Assembly (NCBI RefSeq): GCF_000349565.1
Contig: NZ_APJN01000081.1
Location: 1-64,000 of the forward strand
From: Curtobacterium flaccumfaciens UCD-AKU
Lineage (GTDB): Bacteria; Actinomycetota; Actinomycetes; Actinomycetales; Microbacteriaceae
DNA length: 64,000 nucleotides
Direction: 5' to 3'
Part shown: one piece after another, positions 11,278-19,512 of the stretch
Position numbering within the stretch: the stretch's first letter is position 1
How the letters are laid out: every line of letters starts with the position of its first letter
Notes under the pieces: generated by a model
The model's database searches: none
What the model was told of the DNA's origin: nothing
What the model saw: the letters and a program-made list of their open reading frames with translations, nothing else
Made by a program: the position numbers and the translations under genes

Positions 11278-11310
11278 CCCCTGATCCCCGCACGCCCCCC
11301 AAGGAGAACC

Positions 11311-12327
11311 ATGTCCACGATCACCCCGTCCCGCTGGCGCAACCGCGCCGGCTTCCTCTTCCTCGCTGCCGGCGTCGTCGTCGCCCTCGCCGGGTGCTCC
11401 GCGGGCGCTTCCGCCGACACGAGCGGCGCACCCGACGGCTCCGTCACCATCGGCGCCGCCTCGAACGGTGCCGCGAAGGAGACGACCCTCGAGGTCACCG
11501 AGGACACGACGCTGCACGACGCGCTCCCTGCCGCCGTCCGGAAGTCCGGCAAGCTGACGATCGGCGTGGGTGCTCTGCCCGCCGGGTTCCCACCGCTCGC
11601 CTTCACCGGTGACGACCAGAAGACGATCACCGGCTCGGAGCCCGACCTCGGACGGCTCGTCGCCGCGAAGCTCGGGCTGCGCGCGGACGTGCAGAACGCC
11701 ACGTGGGACAACCTGTTCGTCGGCATCGACAGCGGCAAGTACGACGCCGGCTTCTCGAACGTCACGGTCACCGAGCAGCGCAAGGAGAAGTACGACTTCG
11801 CCTCGTACCGGCAGGACAACCTGGCGTTCCAGGTGCTGGCCTCGAGCTCGCTGCGGTTCGACGGCGACCCGTCCGTGCTCGCCGGGAAGACCCTGTCCGT
11901 CAGTTCCGGCACCAACCAGGAGAACATCCTGCTCGAGTGGCAGAAGGAGCTCCGGTCCGAGGGCAAGGACTTCACGATCAAGTACTACCCGGACGGCAAC
12001 GCGGTGAGGCTCGCGCTCGACTCGGGCAAGATCGACGCGTACTTCGGTCCGAACCCGACGATCGCCTACCAGAACACGCAGAGCGAGAGCACCGCGAAGC
12101 CGACGAAGACCGCGGGCACGTACTCCGGCGCCGGCTCGTCACTGCAGGGGCTCATCGCGGCGACGACGAAGCAGGGCAGCGGCATCGCGAAGCCCGTCGC
12201 GGCAGCGATCGACGAACTCATCGAGGACGGTACCTACGCGAAGTGGCTCGCGGCCTACAACCTGTCGAACGAGGCCGTGAAGACGTCCGAGGTGAACCCC
12301 GAGGGTCTGCCGCTCGACAACAGCTGA
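11311..12327 (+). CDS. ABC transporter substrate-binding lipoprotein
   Basis: Surface-anchored receptor of the importer. The 338-aa precursor has a basic N-terminus, a hydrophobic stretch and the lipobox ALAGC with Cys29 as the lipidation site. The mature part has the SBP_bac_3 fold used for amino acids and their sulfur derivatives, including GVGALPAGFPPLAF, the LVAAKLGL region, and SGKYDAGFSNVTVTEQR near residue 145. A strong AAGGAGA precedes the ATG. The gene closes the operon and faces a cluster of flavin monooxygenases across a perfect hairpin terminator, which hints at import of an organosulfur or related compound. Ligand is inferred from context only. Confidence 0.92.
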   Translation: MSTITPSRWRNRAGFLFLAAGVVVALAGCSAGASADTSGAPDGSVTIGAASNGAAKETTLEVTEDTTLHDALPAAVRKSGKLTIGVGALPAGFPPLAFTGDDQKTITGSEPDLGRLVAAKLGLRADVQNATWDNLFVGIDSGKYDAGFSNVTVTEQRKEKYDFASYRQDNLAFQVLASSSLRFDGDPSVLAGKTLSVSSGTNQENILLEWQKELRSEGKDFTIKYYPDGNAVRLALDSGKIDAYFGPNPTIAYQNTQSESTAKPTKTAGTYSGAGSSLQGLIAATTKQGSGIAKPVAAAIDELIEDGTYAKWLAAYNLSNEAVKTSEVNPEGLPLDNS

Positions 12328-12353
12328 CGAGCAAGCGTCGCGTGCGAAGGCTG

Positions 12354-12549
12354 CACCGTGCCCGGTTCCGCATCCCGTGCCCGGTTGGCCGCACCGTGCG
12401 AGCTTGCACGCCCGCACCCAGCGGCCAACACCGCGCCGGCCCGCGAAGGCGGCACGGTGCGGACGGGAGGCACGCGGCGGCCCGGCACCGCGCCTCCAGG
12501 CCGCACCGTGCCCGACTACGCATCCCGTGCCCGGTTCCGCACCGTGCGC
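12354..12549. repeat. Intergenic direct repeats with a GACGGGAGGC palindrome between them
   Basis: Two copies of a block of about 48 bases (around 12354-12401 and 12502-12549) share GCACCGTGCCCG, CGCATCCCGTGCCCGGTT and GCACCGTGCG. Between them lies a palindrome of the GACGGGAGGC family (12462-12499, copy F). No gene is visible. The block looks like accumulated repeat units at the junction of two convergent operons. Confidence 0.6.
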
Positions 12550-12559
12550 TGCGCACGAG

Positions 12560-12599
12560 AACGACTCCGTCGCTGTCGGACGACAGCGACGGAGTCGTT
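12560..12599. terminator. Perfect bidirectional hairpin terminator
   Basis: An 18-bp perfect stem starting AACGACTCCGTCGCTGTC encloses the loop GGAC. It stands between the convergent substrate-binding protein gene and the monooxygenase gene that ends nine bases later, so it can terminate both operons. Confidence 0.85.
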
Positions 12600-12608
12600 C
12601 CGCGTCGG

Positions 12609-13751
12609 TCAGCGCGCGGCGGCCGCCGGCTCAGGCAGGGCGGCGCGCGCCGCCCACTCCGCGGCGAGCAGCTCGTACGAGCGCACCCGGGCGTCGTGGT
12701 CGTGCGTGATCGTGGTGACGAGCAGTTCGTCGGCACCGGTGGCGCGACGGAGCACCTCGAGGCGGTCGGCGACGCGCGCGGCATCGCCCACGAACCGCGT
12801 CGCGAGCCGATCGGCAACGGTGGCTGCAGCGTCGGCTGCGAGCGGGCGCTGCCGGGCCTCGGACGGCGTCGGGTACTCGATCGCCCCGACGCCGGAACGG
12901 ATCGAGTGCACCCACTGGGCGTACCCGAGCCCGAGTTCGTCCGCTTCGGCCGAGGTCGGCGCCACGAGGACGTCGGCCGACACGATGACGTGCGGGGCGT
13001 CCAGCACGCCGGGGCGGAAGGCATCGCGGTACGCCTGCACGGACGCCAGGACCGTGCCCGGCGACGTGTGGTAATTCGCGCCGTAGGGCAGGCCGAGCGC
13101 GCCGGCGGTCCGGGCGCTCTCGCCGCCGGTGGACCCGTGGATCCACAGCTCGATCTCGGCGCCCGCGGCAGGGGGCGCCTCGACCACCCCGCCGTCCCGC
13201 GACCACGTGCCGGCGAACAACCCGCGGATCAGGTCGAGTTCGCCCGCGAACCGGTCGACGTCGCCCGGCACCCGTCCGAGCAGCTCCCCCTGCAGCGCGA
13301 ACCGGCTGCCGGGCGCGATGCGGAACTCGAACGGGGCCGGGACGAGCAGGCCGTCGACGACCTGGTCGGTCCTCGGGACGAGCGAGGGTGGCTTCGGCGT
13401 GCCCGGTGCTGGTGCTCCTGAGCGGCCGAGCCCGAGGTCGATGCGCGGCCCGTACAGCGCGGCGAGCGTGCCGAAGGTCTCGGCGATCTGCAGCCCGCGG
13501 ACGTTGCCGACCAGGGTCGCGGCGCTGCCGACCCGCATGGTCGAGGTGGCTGCGGCGACCGCACCGATGACGACGGTCGGCGCACTGCCGGCGACACCGG
13601 GGTTGAGGTGGTGCTCGGCGAGCCAGTAGCGGGCGTACCCGGCACGTTCCGCGGCGACGGCCAGGTCGACCGTGTTCGCCAGGGCCTCGGCGGGGGTCGA
13701 CCCGCTGCTCACCGGCACGAGGTCGAGGACGGAGAGCGGGACCCGGCTCAT
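12609..13751 (-). CDS. LLM-class flavin-dependent oxidoreductase (MsnO8-like)
   Basis: Luciferase-like FMNH2-dependent monooxygenase of 380 aa. Its N-terminus (LSVLDLVPVSSG, then YWLAEHHLNPG and IDLGLGRSG) is characteristic of the MsnO8/YtmO-type group. It is the last of three overlapping genes; its ATG overlaps the stop of the preceding gene (ATGA). In the B. subtilis ytm operon, a similar enzyme works with an NtaA/DszA-type enzyme and an amino-acid-type importer on S-modified cysteine derivatives, the same set found here. The actual substrate is not readable. Confidence 0.9.
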   Translation of the reverse strand: MSRVPLSVLDLVPVSSGSTPAEALANTVDLAVAAERAGYARYWLAEHHLNPGVAGSAPTVVIGAVAAATSTMRVGSAATLVGNVRGLQIAETFGTLAALYGPRIDLGLGRSGAPAPGTPKPPSLVPRTDQVVDGLLVPAPFEFRIAPGSRFALQGELLGRVPGDVDRFAGELDLIRGLFAGTWSRDGGVVEAPPAAGAEIELWIHGSTGGESARTAGALGLPYGANYHTSPGTVLASVQAYRDAFRPGVLDAPHVIVSADVLVAPTSAEADELGLGYAQWVHSIRSGVGAIEYPTPSEARQRPLAADAAATVADRLATRFVGDAARVADRLEVLRRATGADELLVTTITHDHDARVRSYELLAAEWAARAALPEPAAAAR

Positions 13752-15133
13752 GCGAGCACCCGCTGCCGGTCGAGGACCCGTCCGGGCAGGCCCAGGGTCT
13801 GGCGGAGCGTCGCGCCCTCGTCGTACGACTGCCGGTAGACGCCGCGCTCCTGCAGCAGCGGGACGACCCGGTCGACGAACTCGTCGAGGCCGTACGGGTT
13901 GGTGTGCGGCACGACCACGAAGCCGTCGGTGGCGCGCTCCTGCACGTACCGGTCGATCTCGGCGGCGATGTGTGCGGGCGTCCCGACGAACCCGCCGCGG
14001 GTCGAGACCCGGATGACCAGGTCACGGATCGACAGGTGTTCGGCCGCGGCGAGGTCGCGCCACGACTGCACCAGCGCGGGCACATCGCGGCTGTGACGGA
14101 CACGGCCACGGGTGATGTCGGCCCCCTCCAGGTCCGGCTCGACCGAGGGCAACGGCCCGTCGACGTCGTACGACGACAGGTCACGGTTCCACACCTGCTC
14201 GAGTAACGCGATCGCCGTCGCCGGGCTGACCTGGGCGCGGCGGATCGCACGGGAACGCTCCTCGGCCTCGTCCGCCGTGTCGCCGAGCACGAAGGTCGCG
14301 CCGGGCAGGATCAGCAGCTCGTCCTTCGACCGGCCGACCCGTTCGAGTCGCTCGGTCACGTCGCGGTGGAACGCCTGCGCGTCGTCGAACTCGGTGTGCA
14401 GCGAGAAGATGACCTCGGCGTGCCCGGCGGCGAGGTCGCGGCCCTCGTCGGAGTCGCCGGCCTGCACGATCACCGGGTGTAGCTGAGGGCTGCGCGGGAC
14501 CGGGAACGTACCGGTCACGTCGAACTGCGGGCCGTGGTGGTCGACGTCGTGGATGCGGGAGCGGTCGGCGAAGACGCCGGCGGCCAGCGCCCCGGCGGCG
14601 CCCGACCCGTTTGCCACGATCGCGTCCGACTCCCACGAGTCCCAGAGCTCGCGCGACAGCTCCACGAACTCCGCGGCCCGCGTGTACCGGTCGGCGTGGT
14701 CGAGGAACCCGCCCCGGCGGAAGTTCGCGCCGTGGAACGCGTCCGAGCTCGTCACGACGTTCCAGCCCGCGCGGCCGTCGGTCAGGTGGTCGAGCGTGGC
14801 GAGCTGCTTCGCCAGTTCGACGGGCTCGTTGAAGGTCGTCTGCAGCGTGCCGACGAGCCCGATGTGGTCGGTGACGCCGGCCAGCGCGGCGAGGATCGCG
14901 AGCGTGTTCGGGCGCCCGACGACGTCGAGGTCGTGGATGCGTCCCTTCTGCTCGCGCAACCGCAGCCCCTCGGCGAGGAACAGGAAGTCGAAGCACCCCC
15001 GCTCGGCGTTCCGGGCGAAGTGCTCGAACGACGAGAACGCGATCTGGCTCTCGGCGCGGTCGTCGCTCCAGACGGTGGTGTTGTTGACGCCCGGGAAGTG
15101 GGCGGCGAGGTGGACCTGACGCTTGACGCTCAT
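13748..15133 (-). CDS. NtaA/SnaA/DszA-family FMN-dependent monooxygenase
   Basis: 461-aa flavin monooxygenase of the nitrilotriacetate/dibenzothiophene-sulfone group, which uses FMNH2 delivered by a separate reductase. Family features are visible: HFPGVNNTTVW near the start, FFLAEG-like FLFLAEGLRLRE, GRAGWNVVTS (the family's characteristic glycine-tryptophan-asparagine segment) near residue 140, and RPNTLAILAALA. It sits between two other luciferase-like genes with 4-bp overlaps on both sides. No flavin reductase is encoded in the cluster, so one must be supplied from elsewhere. Confidence 0.92.
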   Translation of the reverse strand: MSVKRQVHLAAHFPGVNNTTVWSDDRAESQIAFSSFEHFARNAERGCFDFLFLAEGLRLREQKGRIHDLDVVGRPNTLAILAALAGVTDHIGLVGTLQTTFNEPVELAKQLATLDHLTDGRAGWNVVTSSDAFHGANFRRGGFLDHADRYTRAAEFVELSRELWDSWESDAIVANGSGAAGALAAGVFADRSRIHDVDHHGPQFDVTGTFPVPRSPQLHPVIVQAGDSDEGRDLAAGHAEVIFSLHTEFDDAQAFHRDVTERLERVGRSKDELLILPGATFVLGDTADEAEERSRAIRRAQVSPATAIALLEQVWNRDLSSYDVDGPLPSVEPDLEGADITRGRVRHSRDVPALVQSWRDLAAAEHLSIRDLVIRVSTRGGFVGTPAHIAAEIDRYVQERATDGFVVVPHTNPYGLDEFVDRVVPLLQERGVYRQSYDEGATLRQTLGLPGRVLDRQRVLA

Positions 15134-16368
15134 GCTGAGACCCCCGAGGAGACGGAACCGACACCGGAACCGACACCGGCACCGGTGACGGCAGGACGCG
15201 CGTACCGGCTGACCGCCGGCGCGATGCCGAGCCGCGTGCGCAGGTCGGCGGTGGGACGGGACGCCACGTCGGCGCGGAGCCCCGCGGTGACGAGCGCCGG
15301 GACGAGCTGCCGCGCGATGGCGGTCGAGTCGATCGGGATGCGCAGCGGACGGAGCCGGACACCGGCGTACCCGAGGGCCCGCAGGTCCGCGATCCGGGTC
15401 ACCAGGTCCGGCACCGTCGTCGCGAGGACGGACGTGTCCGACCCGGAGCCGACCGCGTACGGGGCGCCCGCTGCCGCGTCGAGCGCGGCGAGCTCGTCGG
15501 CGGCGGATGCCGGCGACGACCCGATGAGCACCGCGAGGTCCGCGAGGACCGGACGACGGAGGTCGGACCCGGCCGCCTGCTCGGCGTCACGGACGAGTGC
15601 CAGCGTGTCCCGCGCCTCCCGGCCGTCGAAGCCGGGCGTGACCAGCACGACGTCCGCGGCGTCCACGGCGAACGCCGCCGCGTCGGCGCGGTGTGCCAGC
15701 GCGAACACCGGCGGGCGCCCCTGCGGCGACCGCGGCACGATCGACGCGCCGTGCACCGAGACGAACGACCCGGAGAACGCCGCGTTGTGGATGCGGTCGC
15801 GGTCGATGAAGCGGCCGGTCCTGACGTCGCGGATGATCGCGTCGTCGTCCCAGCTGTCCCAGAGGCGGGAGACGACCTCGGCGGCCTCGCGGGCCTCGTC
15901 GAACAGCGTGGCCGCATCGTCGCCGCCGGGTCGGCGGCCGAACAGCGCGGCCTCGCGGGTCGTCGGGCTCACCTGGATCCGCCACCCGGCTCGCCCCAGC
16001 GAGACGTGGTCGAGGGTCTGGAGGCCCGTGGCGACGTGGAACGGTTCGGTGTGCGTGACCGAGACGGTCGGCACCAGACCGATCGCGCGGGTCGCGGGGG
16101 CGACCGCGTTCGCGACGAGGAGGGCGTCGAGGCGGCCGACGACGGTCGACGTGTCGAGGTCGCCGTCGGCGTCGGTGGGGCCGGCGGTGAAGGAGTCCTC
16201 GAGGGTGACGGCGTCGACGCCGAGCCGGTCCTGCTCGACGACGACGTCGCGCCAGTGCCGGAGGCTCGTGAGGCGCTGTGCTGCCGGGCCGGCGGCGCGC
16301 CAGGCGGCGGGATGCCAGCCGGCGCCCTGCAGCGCGGTGACGAGGGTGATGCGGTCGGGCAGGGTCAT
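15130..16368 (-). CDS. LLM-class flavin-dependent oxidoreductase, divergent
   Basis: First gene of the three-gene monooxygenase operon, 412 aa. It keeps parts of the DszA-type pattern (DRLGVDAVTLEDSF, VSLGRAGWRIQVSPTTREAALFGR divided by short insertions, and SRLWDSWDDDAII), but GWNVVT is replaced by GWRIQVS, so flavin or substrate contacts may differ. A proline/glycine/serine-rich tail of about 20 residues ends the protein. The ATG follows TAGCGT with a 6-base gap, a probable leaderless start. Confidence 0.87.
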   Translation of the reverse strand: MTLPDRITLVTALQGAGWHPAAWRAAGPAAQRLTSLRHWRDVVVEQDRLGVDAVTLEDSFTAGPTDADGDLDTSTVVGRLDALLVANAVAPATRAIGLVPTVSVTHTEPFHVATGLQTLDHVSLGRAGWRIQVSPTTREAALFGRRPGGDDAATLFDEAREAAEVVSRLWDSWDDDAIIRDVRTGRFIDRDRIHNAAFSGSFVSVHGASIVPRSPQGRPPVFALAHRADAAAFAVDAADVVLVTPGFDGREARDTLALVRDAEQAAGSDLRRPVLADLAVLIGSSPASAADELAALDAAAGAPYAVGSGSDTSVLATTVPDLVTRIADLRALGYAGVRLRPLRIPIDSTAIARQLVPALVTAGLRADVASRPTADLRTRLGIAPAVSRYARPAVTGAGVGSGVGSVSSGVSA

Positions 16369-16405
16369 GGGGCGACGCTAGGACGGTTCGGCCGGACGGC
16401 GAAGC

Positions 16406-16415
16406 GGTGTTGCGG
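16406..16415. promoter_or_regulatory. GGTGTTGCGG motif shared with the ABC importer promoter
   Basis: This decamer lies about 40 bases upstream of the first monooxygenase start and repeats the core of the tandem array at 9281-9360. It may be a binding site for a common regulator of importer and oxidases. The match is short and in the opposite orientation relative to its gene. Confidence 0.35.
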
Positions 16416-16481
16416 AACGTGACCGACGGTGTCGCCGTGTGACGCGCGGCGGGGGGCGTCGCGGGCGGCGGGGCGTCGCTC

Positions 16482-16544
16482 GGTGCGAGGTTGTCCACTC
16501 CGTGCGTCGGAGTAGACCGGGCACGGAGTGGGCAACCTCGCACC
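16482..16544. repeat. Long inverted repeat with 24-bp arms
   Basis: The arms (16482-16505 and 16521-16544) begin GGTGCGAGGTTG and match at 23 of 24 positions; the exception can form a G-U pair. The loop is 15 bases. It lies between divergent genes, so it is not placed as a normal terminator. A second, smaller palindrome CCTCGCAC-C-GTGCGAGG follows at 16563-16579 and shares the GTGCGAGG half. Confidence 0.75.
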
Positions 16545-16587
16545 ACACGGGGCCGGTGCGTACCTCGCACCGTGCGAGGATCGCCGG

Positions 16588-17148
16588 ATGGTCTCGTCGT
16601 TCCTGACCCACGCTGAAGTGGTGGTCGACCCCGCGGTCCCGATCGAGTCGTGGGGGCTGTCGCCCGAGGGACGCGTCCGGGCCGCCGCCGCACACCGGCT
16701 CGCGTGGTCACCGGGCTCCCGGCGGATCGTCTCGAGCACCGAGTGCAAGGCCGTCGAGACCGCCGACCTGCTCGCCAGCGCCGTCGGGCTGTCGGTCGAG
16801 CACGACCCCCTGCTGGGCGAGATCGACCGGAGCGCGACTGGCTACCTGCCGCCGTCCGAGTTCGAGGCCGTCGTCGACGCGTTCTTCGCCGCACCCGAGC
16901 AGTCGGTCCGCGGCTGGGAGCGAGCCATCGACGCCCAGGAGCGCATCGTCGCGGCCGCCCGCCGGCACTGCGCCACCGGCGACGTCACGATCGTGTCGCA
17001 CGGTGCGGTCGGCGCGCTGCTCCTGGCCCACCTGCGCGGCGTCCCGATCACGCGCGCCCTCGACCAGCCCGGCATGGGCAGCGTCTTCCGCTTCGACGCG
17101 CCCGCCTGGCGGGCGACCAGCGGCTGGAGACGAGTCCCCGCGATCTGA
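16588..17148 (+). CDS. Histidine-phosphatase-superfamily protein with altered RHG motif
   Basis: 186-aa phosphoglycerate-mutase-like fold. The usual N-terminal RHG is replaced by Thr7-His8-Ala9, so the nucleophilic histidine remains but the phosphate-binding arginine is missing; the second motif arginine also appears as lysine in STECKAVETA. The late catalytic histidine is kept in VSHGA. The protein may therefore be a weak phosphatase or a binding protein. A GAGG ribosome site lies eight bases before the ATG, inside the right arm of an 8-bp palindrome (16563-16579). Confidence 0.8.
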   Translation: MVSSFLTHAEVVVDPAVPIESWGLSPEGRVRAAAAHRLAWSPGSRRIVSSTECKAVETADLLASAVGLSVEHDPLLGEIDRSATGYLPPSEFEAVVDAFFAAPEQSVRGWERAIDAQERIVAAARRHCATGDVTIVSHGAVGALLLAHLRGVPITRALDQPGMGSVFRFDAPAWRATSGWRRVPAI

Positions 17149-17186
17149 CGGGAGGCGCGGGGCGGGGCCGCCACGGGCCTCCCGTC
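17147..17186. terminator. GACGGGAGGC palindrome, copy D
   Basis: GACGGGAGGC and its exact reverse complement GCCTCCCGTC flank a GC-rich centre. The element begins in the last base after the stop codon of the phosphatase-like gene and precedes the stop of the convergent transporter, so it can terminate transcription from both sides. Confidence 0.7.
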
Positions 17187-17217
17187 CGCCGCCTGCGCGG
17201 CCCGACCGCCCCGCTCG

Positions 17218-18240
17218 TCAGACCACGCGCGTCGCGCCCGTCACGGGGCCGGGGGCGGCGTCCTCGTCGTCGGCGTCGTGCAGGGTCCGTTCGGCCTGCC
17301 CGAGCAGGTGGTGCACGGCGAGGCCGATCGAGCGGGCACCGACGACCGCGACGAGCACGCTCAGCAGCGCCAGCAACGTGGCGGTGGGGATCCAGGCGGA
17401 CGGCAGCGCGAGTGCCCGGAACCACTCCACCGCGGCGGTGGCGACCGCGGCGGCCGGGAACACGAACGACCAGAACCCGAGCGAGAACGCCAGGCGGACG
17501 TACCGCGGCAGCAGGGCCAGCTGCACGAGCACCATCAGGACGCCGAGCCCCGCGATGGCCTGCACGGGCAGGGTCACAGCGCCGTCGGTGAGGGCGAACA
17601 CCGACAGGGTGGCGACCGCCGGCGGCGCGACCAGGATCGCCATCGTCGGCACGAGCGGCCCCGGCAGCGCCGGCCGGAACGCCAGCCGGATGAGCAGCAG
17701 GCCGGTCATGACGCCCCAGAAGAACACGCCGACGCCGAGGGCCGGCCAGGACAGCCAGCCGACGCCGACCTCGTGCGTGGCGACCGAGGCGACCAGGGCC
17801 GCGGCGACGGTCGGCAGCAGATAGCCGCCGTGCACGGACTCCAGGGCGAGCCGGCCCTCGAACCAGGTGCTCAGCAGCCAGGCGGCGAACCCGGCAGCTG
17901 TGGCCACGGCGGCGAGCACGACGACCTGCCCGGCGACGGGGGCGAACCGCGCGAGGTCGACGCCGAGCAGCATCGCGGTCGCGGGGACGAGCGCGGCGAT
18001 CGGCCCCTGGGCCGGGTGGCGGAGCTGGTCGACGAGCCGTTCGCCGACGCGTGCGCCCCGGACGGCGTGCGCCCCGAGCAGCCACACCCACGCGACGGCC
18101 GCGATCGCCCAGAACACCTGCGGCACCACGGCGGGCAGGTGCAGCACGGGGGCGGCGTACGACCACGTCTCGGCGAAGCCGGCGAGGCCGAACGGGACGG
18201 CGAGGGTGTTGAGCGGGATGCGGGAAGTGGGTCGTGGCAT
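17218..18240 (-). CDS. SLAC1/TehA-type (TDT family) transporter
   Basis: 340-aa integral membrane protein with about ten hydrophobic segments, beginning with LNTLAVPFGLAGFAETW, the usual first helix of the tellurite-resistance/dicarboxylate transporter family that includes anion channels of the SLAC1 fold. GYLLPTVAAALVAS and FWGVMTGLLLIRLAF are other family-like stretches. A charged acidic tail closes it. The ATG at the first helix is chosen, since the open frame extending far upstream has no plausible protein character. The transported anion is unknown. A second, unrelated-looking TDT member occurs at 58643. Confidence 0.85.
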   Translation of the reverse strand: MPRPTSRIPLNTLAVPFGLAGFAETWSYAAPVLHLPAVVPQVFWAIAAVAWVWLLGAHAVRGARVGERLVDQLRHPAQGPIAALVPATAMLLGVDLARFAPVAGQVVVLAAVATAAGFAAWLLSTWFEGRLALESVHGGYLLPTVAAALVASVATHEVGVGWLSWPALGVGVFFWGVMTGLLLIRLAFRPALPGPLVPTMAILVAPPAVATLSVFALTDGAVTLPVQAIAGLGVLMVLVQLALLPRYVRLAFSLGFWSFVFPAAAVATAAVEWFRALALPSAWIPTATLLALLSVLVAVVGARSIGLAVHHLLGQAERTLHDADDEDAAPGPVTGATRVV

Positions 18241-18308
18241 GGCTCCCCCATTCTCCCGGACGGGTCGGGTGTGCCGGTGCGCGCCCGTGGGCCGTGCGTG
18301 CTCCGCGG

Positions 18309-19130
18309 TCAGGCTGCGGGCAGTTGCTCGCCCGCCTCGATCGCCACGTCGAGCCGGTTCTCGGCGGGCGGCAGCGGGCAGGTCGCGTGCGGGGTGTACG
18401 CGCACGGCAGGTTCGTCGACCGGTTGAAGTCGATGCGGGTGGCACCGTCGGCATCCGGTGCGGCGATGTCGAGACTCCGGTTCGCCGCGTACGTCGTGAC
18501 CCCGCTCGTGCGGTCGGTGAACAGCACGTGCAGGCCGCCGGCGTGCCCGTTGAACGCCAGGAGCGACCGTGGCCCGTCGAGGTCGAACGTCAGGACGCCG
18601 GGGGCCTCGTAGACGTGCAGCAGGCCGTCGACGACGCTGCCGACGGTGACCTCGCGCGGGGTGTCGAACGGCTCGAAGTGGGCGTCCACGACGAAGCGTT
18701 CGGTGGGTGCGTACGCGGGGGTGCCGCGGTACGCGACGCGCGTCGGGTTCGAGGGGTGCCGCGGACGCAGCAGGTCGCTGCCGCCGCGCCGGGCGACCTC
18801 GATCACCACGGTCTCGTCGCCGTCGCGCCACACCACGTTCGTACTCGAGCGCTCCGGCAGCGGGCCGAACCGGTGCGTCCCGCTGACGTGCTGCCCGTCG
18901 ACCTCGATCGTCTCGTCCTCGGCCAGTGCGACCACCGGGCCGTCCTCGTCCGTCGACCAGCTGCCGGGTGCGTCCTCGAAGCGTTCCGGCGTGGCGGTGA
19001 GCCAGCGGATGCTGGTGATCGCGAGGAACCCGTGTTCGCTCGCCCGGGCCTGTTCGTGGTCGTCGTGCCAGGCGGTCCACGCTCCGGCGAAGGTCGGAGC
19101 GGCCGGGGTGGTCGGGTTCGTCGTGCTCAT
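18309..19130 (-). CDS. DUF1684 family protein
   Basis: 273-aa soluble protein with DUF1684 features: FLAITSIRWL near residue 38, GTHRFGPLPERSS, and the strongly conserved C-terminal DFNRSTNLPCAYTPHATCPLPP segment carrying paired cysteines, followed by a short tail. Members are widespread and have no established activity. The ATG follows TACGGT with a 6-base gap and no Shine-Dalgarno sequence, so it may be leaderless. It is divergent from the MetE-like gene over a 382-bp gap. Confidence 0.88.
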   Translation of the reverse strand: MSTTNPTTPAAPTFAGAWTAWHDDHEQARASEHGFLAITSIRWLTATPERFEDAPGSWSTDEDGPVVALAEDETIEVDGQHVSGTHRFGPLPERSSTNVVWRDGDETVVIEVARRGGSDLLRPRHPSNPTRVAYRGTPAYAPTERFVVDAHFEPFDTPREVTVGSVVDGLLHVYEAPGVLTFDLDGPRSLLAFNGHAGGLHVLFTDRTSGVTTYAANRSLDIAAPDADGATRIDFNRSTNLPCAYTPHATCPLPPAENRLDVAIEAGEQLPAA

Positions 19131-19512
19131 GGGTCGACCGTACGACGGGCGGCCCGGCGGCGCGACGATCGTGTCCCCGTGCGTCGGCGGGCGTGCGCGG
19201 GGCGGGGCGGGCGGCGGGACGGGCGGCGCGATGCGCGGCGGCGCGGGCGGCGCGATGCGGAACGACAGCGTCGACGTCGCACGACATCGACCCTGTCGTT
19301 CGCACGCGCCTGTAACCGTCCGCGCGCGCAACGAGCGACCGAGTCGGTGTCGGACGACGTCGGCCATGTCGTTCGACGTCCGCACGCATCCACAGTCGCG
19401 GAACGTAACGGGCCCGATCCCTCGTGGCAGAGTGGCACTGCAGCGCACCGCGAAGCCTCGCGCGCGGCCCCCGACTCCCGACAGTCCGTCCCCATCGAGA
19501 GGAAGGCAGCGC
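19131..19512. other. 382-bp divergent intergenic region with an imperfect palindrome
   Basis: No gene is visible. At 19260-19301 GAACGACAG and CTGTCGTTC enclose a second pair of arms, GTCGACGTCG and CGACATCGAC, leaving almost no loop, so the element is better read as DNA palindrome than hairpin. A partial echo (GACGACGTCGGCCATGTCGTTCGAC) follows near 19350, given here as two half sites. Promoters for both flanking genes must lie here. Confidence 0.5.
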
